Below, in pieces: positions 26,110-34,713 of a stretch of DNA of 64,000 nucleotides. The stretch is taken from contig NZ_JAJGZV010000007.1 in assembly GCF_020805785.1 (NCBI RefSeq), positions 124,001-188,000 on the forward strand, written 5' to 3'. Positions within the stretch are counted from its first letter, which is position 1. Each line of letters starts with the position of its first letter. The DNA comes from Flavobacterium chungbukense (GTDB lineage: Bacteria; Bacteroidota; Bacteroidia; Flavobacteriales; Flavobacteriaceae). The notes below the pieces were generated by a model. That model did not search any database. It had not been told where the DNA came from and was given only the letters and a program-made list of their open reading frames with translations. The position numbers were made by a program, and so were the translations under genes.

Positions 26110-28098
26110 ATGCAGACAGGTGAAAATGAACAGGCGCTTAGAAAAATTTTGGATATGACAAGGCTTATCAGCATAATATTTTTAGGTCTTCATTTCTATT
26201 ATTATGGATATAATGTGTTTAAAGTATGGGGACTGGTAAACAATTTCAGCGATAAACTGATGGGGAATATTTTCCGCACTGGACTCTTTGGATATTTTCA
26301 TTTATCAAAGCTGTTTTCTTTGGGATTTTTATGCATTTCCCTGCTTGGGGCAAAGGGCAGAAAAAATGAAAAGCTGGACTTCAAAACTGCGTTCTGTTAT
26401 ATCGTTTTGGGGCTATTGGCTTATTTCTTGAGCTACTTTTTTTTGGCTATTTCGGATGCTCCTGAAAAAAAACTGGCCCTTTATATATTCTGTACTGTTT
26501 TGGGATATCTGCTCCTTCTTTCGGGTGGAACACTTTTGTCGAGAATCATAAGAAGAAATCTCAGCCATAAGGATATTTTCAACAGTGAAAATGAAACATT
26601 CCCGCAGGAAGAAAGGCTTCTTGAAAATGAATATTCCATTAACCTGCCGGCACATTACAGATTAAAAAACAAAGTCCGAAAAAGCTGGATTAATATCATT
26701 AACCCCTTTCGCGGAATCTTGGTTGCAGGAACCCCAGGCTCCGGAAAATCCTATTTTGTGATCCGACATATCATAACCCAGCACATACGCAAAGGCTTCT
26801 CAATGTTTGTTTATGATTTTAAGTTTGATGACCTGAGCATAATAGCCTATAACACCTGGCTTAAGAATAAACATTTATACAAGGTGGAACCCAAATTTTA
26901 CGTCATTAATTTTGATGACCTGAGCCGCACGCACAGATGCAATCCTCTTGATCCGAAATCAATGGACGACATAACAGATGCAGCTGAATCAGCACGCACA
27001 ATTCTTTTGGGCTTAAACCGTGAATGGATAAAAAAGCAGGGAGATTTTTTCGTAGAATCACCGATCAATTTTCTTTCTGCCGTTATATGGTATTTGCGTA
27101 AATACAATAACGGCGAGTTCTGCACCCTGCCTCATGTAATTGAACTGATGCAGGTGGAATATAACAGCCTTTTTACACTGCTGAGAACTGAAAAAGAAAT
27201 AGAGATTTTGATAGATCCATTTGTCAGCGCCTACCTCCAGAATGTTATGGAGCAACTGGAGGGGCAGATAGCCTCTGCCAAGATATCAATGGCAAGGTTA
27301 TCCAGTGCTCAGCTTTATTACGTGCTCTCTGGAAATGACTTCACACTCGACATTAATAATCCTGAAGACCCAAAGATAGTCTGCATGGGAAACAACCCTC
27401 TGAAAATCCAGACATATGGTGCGGTTCTCTCGCTTTATGTCAGCAGGCTCATCAAACAGGTAAACCAGAAAGGCAGGCTTAAAAGCAGTCTCATATTTGA
27501 TGAATTTCCAACTATCTATCTCAATAATATGGACAGCCTGATAGCCACGGCCAGAAGCAATAAGGTAAGCACATGTCTGGGGATTCAGGACTTCAGCCAG
27601 CTGCGCAAAGATTACGGCCGAGAGCAGGCGGACGTCATACTTAATATCACGGGAAATATCATCAGCGGACAGGTGAACGGCGATACGGCAAAACAGCTCT
27701 CCGAACGTTTTGGAAAAATAATGCAGGACCGCGAGAGTATTTCCGTAAACAGTTCGGACACCTCAATCAGTAGATCAAAACAATTGGAAGCTGCCGTGCC
27801 TGCTTCCAAAATTTCATGTTTGAGCTCCGGTGAATTTGTAGGCATAACTGCCGATAATCCGGACTGTAAAATTGAACTGAAAACATTCCATTCGGAAATA
27901 ATAAATAATCACGAGCAGCTTAAAAAAGAAGAACACTCATATCTGGGAATCAGCCCTGTACGCATTATAAACAATACAATGATTGAACGCAATTATCTGC
28001 AGATAAAAGAAGACATATCGGAAATTGTTAATTCAGAAATGGAACGTCTTTTGCATGACCCTGCCCTGTCTCATTTGGTTATCAAAAAGAAGAAATAA
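26110..28098 (+). CDS. VirD4-type coupling protein (MobC/T4CP of Bacteroidetes elements)
   Basis: 662 residues. Four hydrophobic segments lie in the first 140 residues. The ATPase domain has Walker A GTPGSGKS at 207-214 and Walker B LIFDEFP with D464/E465. The C-terminus contains TCLGIQDFSQLRKDYGR and NITGNIISGQVNGDTAKQLSERFGK, typical of TraD/VirD4 proteins. It links the relaxase-DNA complex to the mating channel at the inner membrane. It is the last gene of the mob operon. Confidence 0.92.
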   Translation: MQTGENEQALRKILDMTRLISIIFLGLHFYYYGYNVFKVWGLVNNFSDKLMGNIFRTGLFGYFHLSKLFSLGFLCISLLGAKGRKNEKLDFKTAFCYIVLGLLAYFLSYFFLAISDAPEKKLALYIFCTVLGYLLLLSGGTLLSRIIRRNLSHKDIFNSENETFPQEERLLENEYSINLPAHYRLKNKVRKSWINIINPFRGILVAGTPGSGKSYFVIRHIITQHIRKGFSMFVYDFKFDDLSIIAYNTWLKNKHLYKVEPKFYVINFDDLSRTHRCNPLDPKSMDDITDAAESARTILLGLNREWIKKQGDFFVESPINFLSAVIWYLRKYNNGEFCTLPHVIELMQVEYNSLFTLLRTEKEIEILIDPFVSAYLQNVMEQLEGQIASAKISMARLSSAQLYYVLSGNDFTLDINNPEDPKIVCMGNNPLKIQTYGAVLSLYVSRLIKQVNQKGRLKSSLIFDEFPTIYLNNMDSLIATARSNKVSTCLGIQDFSQLRKDYGREQADVILNITGNIISGQVNGDTAKQLSERFGKIMQDRESISVNSSDTSISRSKQLEAAVPASKISCLSSGEFVGITADNPDCKIELKTFHSEIINNHEQLKKEEHSYLGISPVRIINNTMIERNYLQIKEDISEIVNSEMERLLHDPALSHLVIKKKK

Positions 28099-28596
28099 TC
28101 ATTTGATAATTTAATTGTTTTCCTTAAGCAGAGAAAAAGAAAAATGTTTTTTAGCAGTCGGATTCTTTTATGAGCTGCAGTGTTTTTTTCGTCCTGTTAG
28201 CCATTGTAATTTTTTTCCTCCCCACGCCATAACCGCCAACTAAAATTTCCGCACCTAAAATGACATAAAGAAGATAACAACGCCCTGTACACCCATACCC
28301 AAAACTCGCCATCTATACACGTTTTTCAACTCCCCGCACACCGTCCTACTTTGTCCCGCTCCGATTTTTTTACGTTTTTCCCTCCGGATTTTGCTTTCTT
28401 TTACCGCCCCTCACTTCCTTCTCGCCTTTTGCTCGCTCATGCATCCCTGCCCACTTTGATCTACGCCTCTTTATTTTTTTTAGAAACTTTATTCTGCAAT
28501 AAGAGCAGACACTGTTTTGTTTCACCACTTCTGTTTTCCAATATTTCAATCCTTATTTCTGACATTTTTTTTATTCGTCTAAAGAGCCACATTATG
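28099..28596. other. Gene-free, pyrimidine-rich stretch after the mob operon
   Basis: No convincing gene is present. From about 28200 to 28600 the plus strand is strikingly rich in C and T, with many runs of Ts and Cs and few purines. Short open frames on both strands have low-complexity translations and no recognisable start context. Origin-like or regulatory function cannot be shown. Confidence 0.45.
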
Positions 28597-28717
28597 CTGT
28601 TTTTTGTTTCATGAGCATAAAAAGGTGAGTGTCCGCCAAAAGCAGGGCCAGACCAAAGGCACGGCCTTGCTTTTGGAAAAGGGCACGGACTACCTTTGCT
28701 CCTGAAACAAAAAACAG
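28597..28717. repeat. 121-bp imperfect inverted repeat
   Basis: CTGTTTTTTGTTTC (28597-28610) pairs exactly with GAAACAAAAAACAG (28704-28717). Further in, AGGT/ACCT, GTCCG/CGGAC, CAAAAGCA/TGCTTTTG and GGCC/GGCC pair with small interruptions, giving a long cruciform-capable structure around a loop near 28650. No flanking target duplication is apparent. Candidates are a miniature inverted-repeat element, a transfer-related site, or a transcribed hairpin. Confidence 0.6.
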
Positions 28718-28943
28718 AAGCATACAACGACTTTGATAAAAAGAAAAGGGAAGCAATCGGGATACTACGGATAAAGAGCAGCCAGGAAGAAAAGCAGTCA
28801 GCTCGGTGGGTGAATTCTAAGAAGGATTATCAAATTAATTCATTACAAAAATAAAACGCTTAGTGTTTCTCAGCGGAAATCACGTATAAATACCTACCCA
28901 ATTACATAGCAAAATTGATATTTTTGAGAAAATTATATTAAGG

Positions 28944-28966
28944 GATATGGTTTTCCGAAAAATAAG
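28944..28966. promoter_or_regulatory. Second copy of the TTTTCCGAAAA motif
   Basis: The stretch GATATGGTTTTCCGAAAAAT closely matches TATATGGGTTTTCCGAAAAT at 7957-7976, beside the palindrome upstream of the TPR/HTH regulator. It lies about 200 bp before the methyltransferase gene at 29170. Confidence 0.35.
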
Positions 28967-29169
28967 CACAAATCATTCCCGGACTTTTGTTCTAGAATTT
29001 GTACCGAATTATAATTTTTCATAGTGAAAAAACATTTTTACATAAGAAAATAAAACATTGTTGATCAATAAATTAGCGACAAAGACATAACTTTCGTCTT
29101 CCAATTCTAAAACATTTGCAAGTGCGAGAACTTGAGTGGCAGTTCTACACAAAACCTAAAAATATAACT

Positions 29170-29904
29170 ATGGACAACTCAATGAAATTATATTGGGAAT
29201 TGGTTTTTAAAAGACAAACCAATAATGACCTTTTACGGGAACTGCACAATCCTATCCGCCAATATGAGAAAGAAATGATAGACGGGGCAATTTTAGACAT
29301 CGGATGCGGACAGTCGCCATTTCTCCTTGATTTCCTATCAACTGACCGGGAAATTATTGCAATCGACAACGAGCAGATACAATTGGATTTCTTAAAAAAA
29401 AGAGTTGAAAGCGAAAAATCAGCTACGCTGAAAAACTGGAGTTATTTAAATCTAAATTTCCCCAAAGACGATTTGCCGGACTCAACATACTCCTTAATCA
29501 TTTTCTCTAACTTACTGCACTTCTTCACGCTTAAGGAATGTGTCGAGATTGGTAAGATTATAGCAAACAAGTCAACAAAAGGAACATTAATATACATTGG
29601 TGTACATTCAGTTAAATTCTACGCAAACAATCCGTCAAATTCAAATAACAATGGTTATTTCAAACATTATTTTACTATTAGAGACTTAGACAAAGTTTTT
29701 CCAAGCCATCTGTTTGAAAAGATCTATTATGCGGATATTGATAAAAGCGATTCGAAAAGCGAGAGAGATTTAACAGAAGAGTGGCTTGACAAAGATATAG
29801 AAGCAGATGGAATCACTGATCCAAACCAAAGGGATTTAATCAAGAAAAATTATTTGAAAAATAAGAGACAGTCGGACGTCATTGCTGTTTATCGAAAAAA
29901 ATGA
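29170..29904 (+). CDS. Class I SAM-dependent methyltransferase, substrate unknown
   Basis: 244 residues from the ATG at 29170; a TTG start at 29116 would add 18 residues but is weaker. The SAM-binding motif GAILDIGCGQSPFLLDFL, the acidic IAIDNEQ after strand 2, and LIIFSNLLHFF at the post-I position are those of class I methyltransferases. DNA-methyltransferase motifs are absent, so the substrate may be a small molecule, RNA or protein. It begins the AT-rich island of defence genes and precedes the DUF4365 gene on the same strand. Confidence 0.75.
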   Translation: MDNSMKLYWELVFKRQTNNDLLRELHNPIRQYEKEMIDGAILDIGCGQSPFLLDFLSTDREIIAIDNEQIQLDFLKKRVESEKSATLKNWSYLNLNFPKDDLPDSTYSLIIFSNLLHFFTLKECVEIGKIIANKSTKGTLIYIGVHSVKFYANNPSNSNNNGYFKHYFTIRDLDKVFPSHLFEKIYYADIDKSDSKSERDLTEEWLDKDIEADGITDPNQRDLIKKNYLKNKRQSDVIAVYRKK

Positions 29905-30063
29905 TCTGATACTGTGTGAGCTTGTTGACATAAAGCTTGTTGCAAAATTAACTGAGTTTTTTCCTCCACGAAAAACTCTATTTTTATCAGATAATAATCC
30001 GTCGCCGGCTTCGCTTTTAAGAAAGCAACAGCACGCTTGCAGAAACAAACACGCAGAATCCTA
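29905..30063 (+). other. Spacer with hairpins between methyltransferase and DUF4365 genes
   Basis: Contains AGTTTTT and AAAAACT as a small hairpin (about 29952-29975) and GTTGC/GCAAC half-sites further apart. It is less similar to the other island spacers, and only a weak attC-like layout can be argued. Confidence 0.25.
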
Positions 30064-31095
30064 ATGAGATACAATAATATAGAAAGATTAGGTGTAATCG
30101 AGACAGATAGAATAATCACTAAACAGTTGGGCTGGATATTTCGAGAACTACCGGTTGCAGATGTTGGAATCGACGCCATTATAGAAGAATCCGAAAACGG
30201 GAATCCAACAGGTAAATTCATTGCTGCTCAAATTAAAACAGGTAAAGGTAATTTTTATATTTCTGATAAAACAATCATCTATTATGCTTCACGTGTCCAC
30301 TACCATTATTGGCTCAACTTAAACATCCCTATAGTTCTTATCGCCCATTTCCCAGAAGAAGAGGAAACTTATTGGGAATATATCCAAGAATCTAGTTTTC
30401 GTAAAACAAAGAAGAAATGGAAAATTGAAATTCCTAAAAATAAAATCTTAAATGAAAAATCTAAACAAAAATTAAGTGAAATAATTTACGGTTCGCAGAA
30501 CTACGAGAAAATATCCCGAACATATGATGGGAAATTCTCTGCTGAATTGCTATACGAATCTGTGGAAGACATTCACTGTATTAGTGATGCTACGAAAGCA
30601 ATTCTTAAAATCGCTGAAATAATGACCGATCTGACTTCTGGTAATGATCAAATTAATTCAAAGTTTAGGGATTATGCAGAACAAGGATTATCAGATAAGG
30701 ACGCGCAAGTTAAAGCAACCATAAAAACATTTGGCAGAACATTAAACATTAGCGCTTCGAGACTAGAAAGCGAGATAGATCTTTTTTCGGAATTATTTTC
30801 TACGGGTTTGATTGCTTACGAAACTATTCTATTGATGCAATATGATATTTTCAATAATTCAAATGATGCAAAAGAAGCTTTGAAATCAATTGAAATAATT
30901 CCGGAAAATATTGATTATGTAATTTCTAATATCAGTGAAATGGTAATTACCGTAAACAAATTGCCAGATAAATATATTACACTAAAGGAAGCCAAAAAGC
31001 AGCTTATAGAAGTTGGAAATCTTTTAGTTTTTGAATTAAAATCTGCAAAAGATATTACGGAAAATCTAATTCAAAAAATTCGGGATATGAAATAG
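30064..31095 (+). CDS. DUF4365-type nuclease-like protein
   Basis: 343 residues from ATG at 30064 (a TTG 27 bp earlier is rejected). The N-terminal region VIETDRIITKQLGWIFREL, DVGIDAIIEE and FIAAQIKTGKG has the D...E...QxK arrangement of PD-(D/E)XK nuclease folds as in DUF4365. The C-terminal half is helical with unknown role. DUF4365 proteins recur in anti-phage islands, and here the gene precedes a Shedu gene, so a defence role is likely. The target is unknown. Confidence 0.72.
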   Translation: MRYNNIERLGVIETDRIITKQLGWIFRELPVADVGIDAIIEESENGNPTGKFIAAQIKTGKGNFYISDKTIIYYASRVHYHYWLNLNIPIVLIAHFPEEEETYWEYIQESSFRKTKKKWKIEIPKNKILNEKSKQKLSEIIYGSQNYEKISRTYDGKFSAELLYESVEDIHCISDATKAILKIAEIMTDLTSGNDQINSKFRDYAEQGLSDKDAQVKATIKTFGRTLNISASRLESEIDLFSELFSTGLIAYETILLMQYDIFNNSNDAKEALKSIEIIPENIDYVISNISEMVITVNKLPDKYITLKEAKKQLIEVGNLLVFELKSAKDITENLIQKIRDMK

Positions 31096-31260
31096 ACTCT
31101 GCCAACAACTCTTAAACGGATTTAGAAAAATAGCTTTATGGCAAAATAATTTTGTGTTTCAATGATTTGGCAAATTCTAACATGGGTAAATTTGGGTCCA
31201 TTACGGCTGTAATCAATAAATTGGACCCAATTTATTAACATTAACCAAAACAATAAATAC
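31096..31260 (+). repeat. Intergenic spacer S1, attC-like family (diverged)
   Basis: It contains AAACGGATTTAG and ATTTGGCAAATTCTAACATGG, which line up with the other island spacers. A nested hairpin (AAATTTGGGTCC at 31188 with GGACCCAATTT near 31222; ATTAC/GTAAT inside) follows. It is the most diverged member. Confidence 0.4.
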
Positions 31261-32454
31261 ATGGAAAACAATGAAATAGATTTGAACTATATGAATACGG
31301 GAAGTGTTGACAAGACATATTTTGCCCGATCATTTGAAGATAAATTCACAGGGCAAACTGAGAGATTTGCATTCAAGATTTTAGACGATAATCAAACTGA
31401 ATTCATTCTTCGAAAAGAAGCAATCATAGGCACTTCTTTTCTTGGAAAAAGAGCATTAAAAGCATTATTTTACGAAGATAGTAGAAATATAAAAAAACTT
31501 TTTCTTCAACAATTCGACGCAGTTCAGTTACCAGTAAAAAATCTGTCTAAACAAGCATCGTTTACTGAAGGTGAAATAGAAAGACTATATTTATTTCTGA
31601 AGAGCATTAAGGAAGTAGAATTTCCAAACAATCAAACCTATAATGTAAAGGATGATGATTTACGCAAAATGCTTTTGGATGATAAGCAAGCAAAAAAATT
31701 GATTTTAGAAAATCTTCCTCAATTACAAGAAGCACTTAAGAATAATATAACTACGAGTGACATTATTAACTATGGTTACAGGAAAGCTCAACTCGAAATC
31801 TTTAAAAAATTACTCTATGAAGACGGCTTTTTCAACGATCATAAACAAGCCTTAATTATAGAGGGAGAACTATCTTCAAAAGCTAGAGACGAAGATTTAT
31901 GGCAATCATTTTTCGAAAAAAACACTTGGATTTTAGGTTATGGCTTAGAATATCTCTTTAATACCGAATTAGATGATAAAAAGTTAGAACAAATAACTAG
32001 CGGTGCTAATTTTAATGAAAGCGGAAAACGAATTGACGGTTTATTAAAATCTCAAGGTGCGATAAATTCCCTTTGCTTTTGTGAATTAAAGCTTAGTTCA
32101 CATAGTCTTTTGAAACAAGTTAAGAATTCTTACCGTCCAGAATCTTGGCAAATTTCAGATTCATTATCTGGTGCAATTGCTCAGGTTCAGAGAACAATTC
32201 AAAAGGCAATTTTCGACATGAAAACTAAAATTGAAATTGTAGATAAACAAGGTGAATTGACAGGAGAAGAACTTTATCTATACAATCCAAAAGGATTTAT
32301 ACTGATAGGGAACCAAAATGAATTTATCACTGAAGGCAGAATAAATCAAATAAAATACTCATCATTTGAAATGTTTAGAAAAAATTTAAAAAATATTGAA
32401 ATTCTAACATTCGACGAATTATACCAGAGAGCAAAATATATATGTGAAAAATAA
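31261..32454 (+). CDS. sduA: Shedu-family anti-phage protein (DUF4263)
   Basis: 397 residues. The C-terminal nuclease-like domain shows WQSFFEKNTWILGYGLEYLF, GKRIDGLLKS and LCFCELKLSSHSLL, the acidic and Lys residues being placed as in DUF4263 PD-(D/E)XK proteins. Shedu is a known single-gene anti-phage system that cuts DNA. The N-terminal 170 residues are a variable sensor part. It is framed by spacers S1 and S2 and has no gene partner, consistent with the one-gene system. The symbol is used by family analogy. Confidence 0.85.
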   Translation: MENNEIDLNYMNTGSVDKTYFARSFEDKFTGQTERFAFKILDDNQTEFILRKEAIIGTSFLGKRALKALFYEDSRNIKKLFLQQFDAVQLPVKNLSKQASFTEGEIERLYLFLKSIKEVEFPNNQTYNVKDDDLRKMLLDDKQAKKLILENLPQLQEALKNNITTSDIINYGYRKAQLEIFKKLLYEDGFFNDHKQALIIEGELSSKARDEDLWQSFFEKNTWILGYGLEYLFNTELDDKKLEQITSGANFNESGKRIDGLLKSQGAINSLCFCELKLSSHSLLKQVKNSYRPESWQISDSLSGAIAQVQRTIQKAIFDMKTKIEIVDKQGELTGEELYLYNPKGFILIGNQNEFITEGRINQIKYSSFEMFRKNLKNIEILTFDELYQRAKYICEK

Positions 32455-32586
32455 GTTCTGCCCCCAAGAGATACAACAGATTTGTCCTATTGGACTATGT
32501 ATTTGGTGCCAAATCCAAAAGCAGAGCTTAATTTAATCCCAAACCCGCTGCTATGACAAGATCATTACCAGCAATACCCAATAACT
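32455..32586 (+). repeat. Intergenic spacer S2, attC-like family
   Basis: Begins with ATACAACAGATTTGTCC and continues with CCAAATCC, GCTTAATTTAATCCCAAACC and CTATGACAAG...CATTACC. The ends form a rough inverted repeat. It shares the order of motifs with S3, S6 and S7. Confidence 0.55.
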
Positions 32587-33666
32587 ATGCTTAAAACAAG
32601 AAATATCTATATTGACACCGAAATATTTGTCGCAAGTAATTATTTTCATAATGAAAATTTACGACGTATACAAAAATTTGGAGAACTCAAAACAGTTAAT
32701 ATTTTTATGACGGAAATTACCAAAAGTGAAATCCAAAAAAATATAAAAGAAGATATTACTAATGCTATTAGTGAGATAAATAGATTTCGACAAATAATTG
32801 CTAATAAAGGTAAGGTTTTAAAAAATGTTGAAAAATTTAAGCCATATTTTGAATTACCAAAAATTGAATTAGAATTAGATTATTCTGAGCTTTCTGAAAA
32901 ATTGGAAGAATTTATAGAAAAAGCTAAAGTAGAATTTATTCCATTTGAGTTAGCAAATATTAATGATGTTGTATTACAATATCTCAACGAAAATCCGCCA
33001 TTTAAAAAAGGAAGAAAAAAATATGAATTTCCAGATGCGATTGTAATCTCAGCTCTTAGTTTATGGTGCAAAAAAAACTCAACGGAAATATATTTTATAA
33101 GCGGAGATCCTGATTTTAAAGATATTAAAATTCCAGGGCTAATTATATTATCATCAGCTAAAATTTTACTTAATAAAATTAATAGTCAATACTCTCACGA
33201 TGAAAGTGAATGGATACTTGAAATTTTCCAAACTCACGAAAAGAAAATCATTAAAGAAATTGGCAAAACATTTGAAGAAACAATTTTAGATGAATCTATG
33301 TATGAAATAGAAATTTCTAATATAGATATTAAGAGTATGCATCTATTTGATCCCTCATTAGTTGAAAGTAATAGAGGTTCTGGAGAATATTATTTTCAAT
33401 TAGATTTCGATATTGTCTTTAGTTGCGATATTGAACAAGCTGATTATAGTTTTGCAAGCTACGATAAAGAGGACGATCGATATTACAACGTTGGAAAAAA
33501 AGAGGCTAACTACGAATTGCACTTTACTCAAACTGCTGAAATAGCCATCGAAGCTTATTTTGAAGATAAGGATGAAGATCAAGACATAATAATTTCTTGT
33601 AGATATGTTAGCATTCCATCGGAATATAAAGTTGAAAGCCATATCGAGTACAATGCTTATAATTAG
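32587..33666 (+). CDS. PIN-domain protein (DUF4935 type)
   Basis: 359 residues. The PIN fold is shown by the acidic residues in NIYIDTEIFVAS (Asp9), FPDAIVISAL and FISGDPDF. PIN proteins are metal-dependent ribonucleases, and this one resembles the DUF4935 group. The last 130 residues form a separate beta-rich domain. It is a single gene between spacers S2 and S3. There is no antitoxin beside it, so a phage-triggered RNase is a plausible role, not shown. Confidence 0.75.
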   Translation: MLKTRNIYIDTEIFVASNYFHNENLRRIQKFGELKTVNIFMTEITKSEIQKNIKEDITNAISEINRFRQIIANKGKVLKNVEKFKPYFELPKIELELDYSELSEKLEEFIEKAKVEFIPFELANINDVVLQYLNENPPFKKGRKKYEFPDAIVISALSLWCKKNSTEIYFISGDPDFKDIKIPGLIILSSAKILLNKINSQYSHDESEWILEIFQTHEKKIIKEIGKTFEETILDESMYEIEISNIDIKSMHLFDPSLVESNRGSGEYYFQLDFDIVFSCDIEQADYSFASYDKEDDRYYNVGKKEANYELHFTQTAEIAIEAYFEDKDEDQDIIISCRYVSIPSEYKVESHIEYNAYN

Positions 33667-33826
33667 TACCGAAAGAAACAACTGTTACAACGGAGTTGGG
33701 TAATATATTTAATATGAATTGTCTTTGACCTAATTTGGCAAATCCAAAACAATGGGCTTAATTTAACAACAAACCAGTTATAGTAGATAACGTTATTCTT
33801 AGTTAGAAAACCGAAATACAGAAAAT
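33667..33826 (+). repeat. Intergenic spacer S3, attC-like family
   Basis: CTGTTACAACGGAGTTGGGT lies at the start and AACAAACCAGTTATAGTAG near the end; the second is close to the reverse complement of the first. Between them is ATTTGGCAAATCC and GGGCTTAATTTA, and GATAACGTTATTC follows. The layout agrees with S6 and S7. Confidence 0.6.
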
Positions 33827-34252
33827 ATGAATGTTAACGAACTTATTGATTTTAATTTAAACTTACTGAAAGAAGGTTTAGATATCCGTGCATTAGAACT
33901 TAGAAATACAGACAATAAGATATTAGATGATGAAAAATCATTAGCTTTATTTAAAAGAATGCATTCTGAATCATTAGTATTCACAGACCAATTTACAAGA
34001 ATCCAGCTATCAACAAGAGGATACGAAATACTTGCAAATGGCGGATGGTTGAAAAACGTTGAAGATGAAAAGAATAAAAGTGATTTTTTAGCCCAAAAAG
34101 AAATTATTGATTTTGAGAAATCAAAAGTTGATTTAGAATTGGCTAAAAAAGTTCTTAGAGAATATCCATACACAAAATGGTTTGCAAGAATTGGATTTGC
34201 TATCGCGATAATTTTAGCAGTTTTAGAAATAATACGTTCGAACGAAAAATAA
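33827..34252 (+). CDS. Small hypothetical protein with C-terminal membrane helix
   Basis: 141 residues, acidic and Lys-rich, ending in one transmembrane segment (about 117-137, WFARIGFAIAIILAVLEII) and a short basic tail. The N-terminus, NVNELIDFNLNLLKEG, is helical. No family is recognised. It is the last plus-strand gene of the island, preceded by spacer S3. Membrane-anchored small proteins often act as effectors or sensors in defence loci, but nothing direct is seen here. Confidence 0.5.
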   Translation: MNVNELIDFNLNLLKEGLDIRALELRNTDNKILDDEKSLALFKRMHSESLVFTDQFTRIQLSTRGYEILANGGWLKNVEDEKNKSDFLAQKEIIDFEKSKVDLELAKKVLREYPYTKWFARIGFAIAIILAVLEIIRSNEK

Positions 34253-34375
34253 CGGAATGGATACCTCAATATCGTATTTCTTATTTCTTTGATTAAAAAA
34301 ATTCCTAATAATCGATTCCAAATTACTTCCGACAACCAAAAATAGAGCTGCACCTTACAAGTATATGACGATTGA

Positions 34376-34648
34376 ACAGCGTATATAACTAGGACAACAG
34401 ACAGCCTCATTTCATTCATTGTTTGGACAGCTAGTTTTACACTTTACTGTTATACTTTTTCCTTTGAAGTAATTTCTCTTCTATATCGTTTTATCACAGC
34501 GGCTGGCTTCATAAATGCTGGAATTTTAATTTCAATTTTAGTTAAGGCAAGCAAGGACAAAGACAAAAGAGGAAAATTATTGATGACTTGCGGAATTATT
34601 CTGCTAAATATCCTTCAATATCGGATTTTACAGATTATCAAAATATGA
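34376..34648 (+). pseudogene. Remnant of a two-helix membrane protein, start lost
   Basis: An open frame of 90 codons encodes two hydrophobic helices (FITAAGFINAGILISILV and LLMTCGIILLNIL) separated by KASKDKDKRGK, a clear membrane-protein pattern. No ATG, GTG or TTG lies in frame before the coding part; the only ATG is internal at 34583. The start seems to have been lost, or translation uses an unusual codon. Confidence 0.4.
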
Positions 34649-34659
34649 AACGATATTTC

Positions 34660-34713
34660 CCTTAAGACAGTTGTCCAAATCAATTGTAGTGGCTGTTAAT
34701 AACAGTGTTTTTT
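34660..34713 (-). repeat. Spacer S4, partial attC-like copy
   Basis: In minus orientation it reads TTAACAGCCACTACAA then TTGATTTGGAC, the same 5' half as S7. The matching 3' half is not found, so the copy is truncated where it meets the broken membrane gene. Confidence 0.5.

Noticed and set aside
28461..28727. 88-codon minus-strand open frame
   Set aside because: It lies in the pyrimidine-rich, repeat-containing gap and its translation looks random; it overlaps the large inverted repeat.
29116..29170. TTG start extending the SAM methyltransferase
   Set aside because: An in-frame ATG at 29170 precedes the conserved domain; the 18 extra residues show no similarity to methyltransferase N-termini.
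31096..33826. Spacers as a conserved small peptide gene
   Set aside because: S6 and S7 read to similar short peptides, but S1 and S3 contain stops in that frame, so a conserved RNA or DNA structure fits better. This remains a caution.
33799..34419. 206-codon minus-strand frame overlapping the small membrane protein
   Set aside because: It is antisense to the more plausible plus-strand gene 33827-34252 and its Ser/Phe/Ile-rich translation is typical of a shadow of AT-rich coding sequence.
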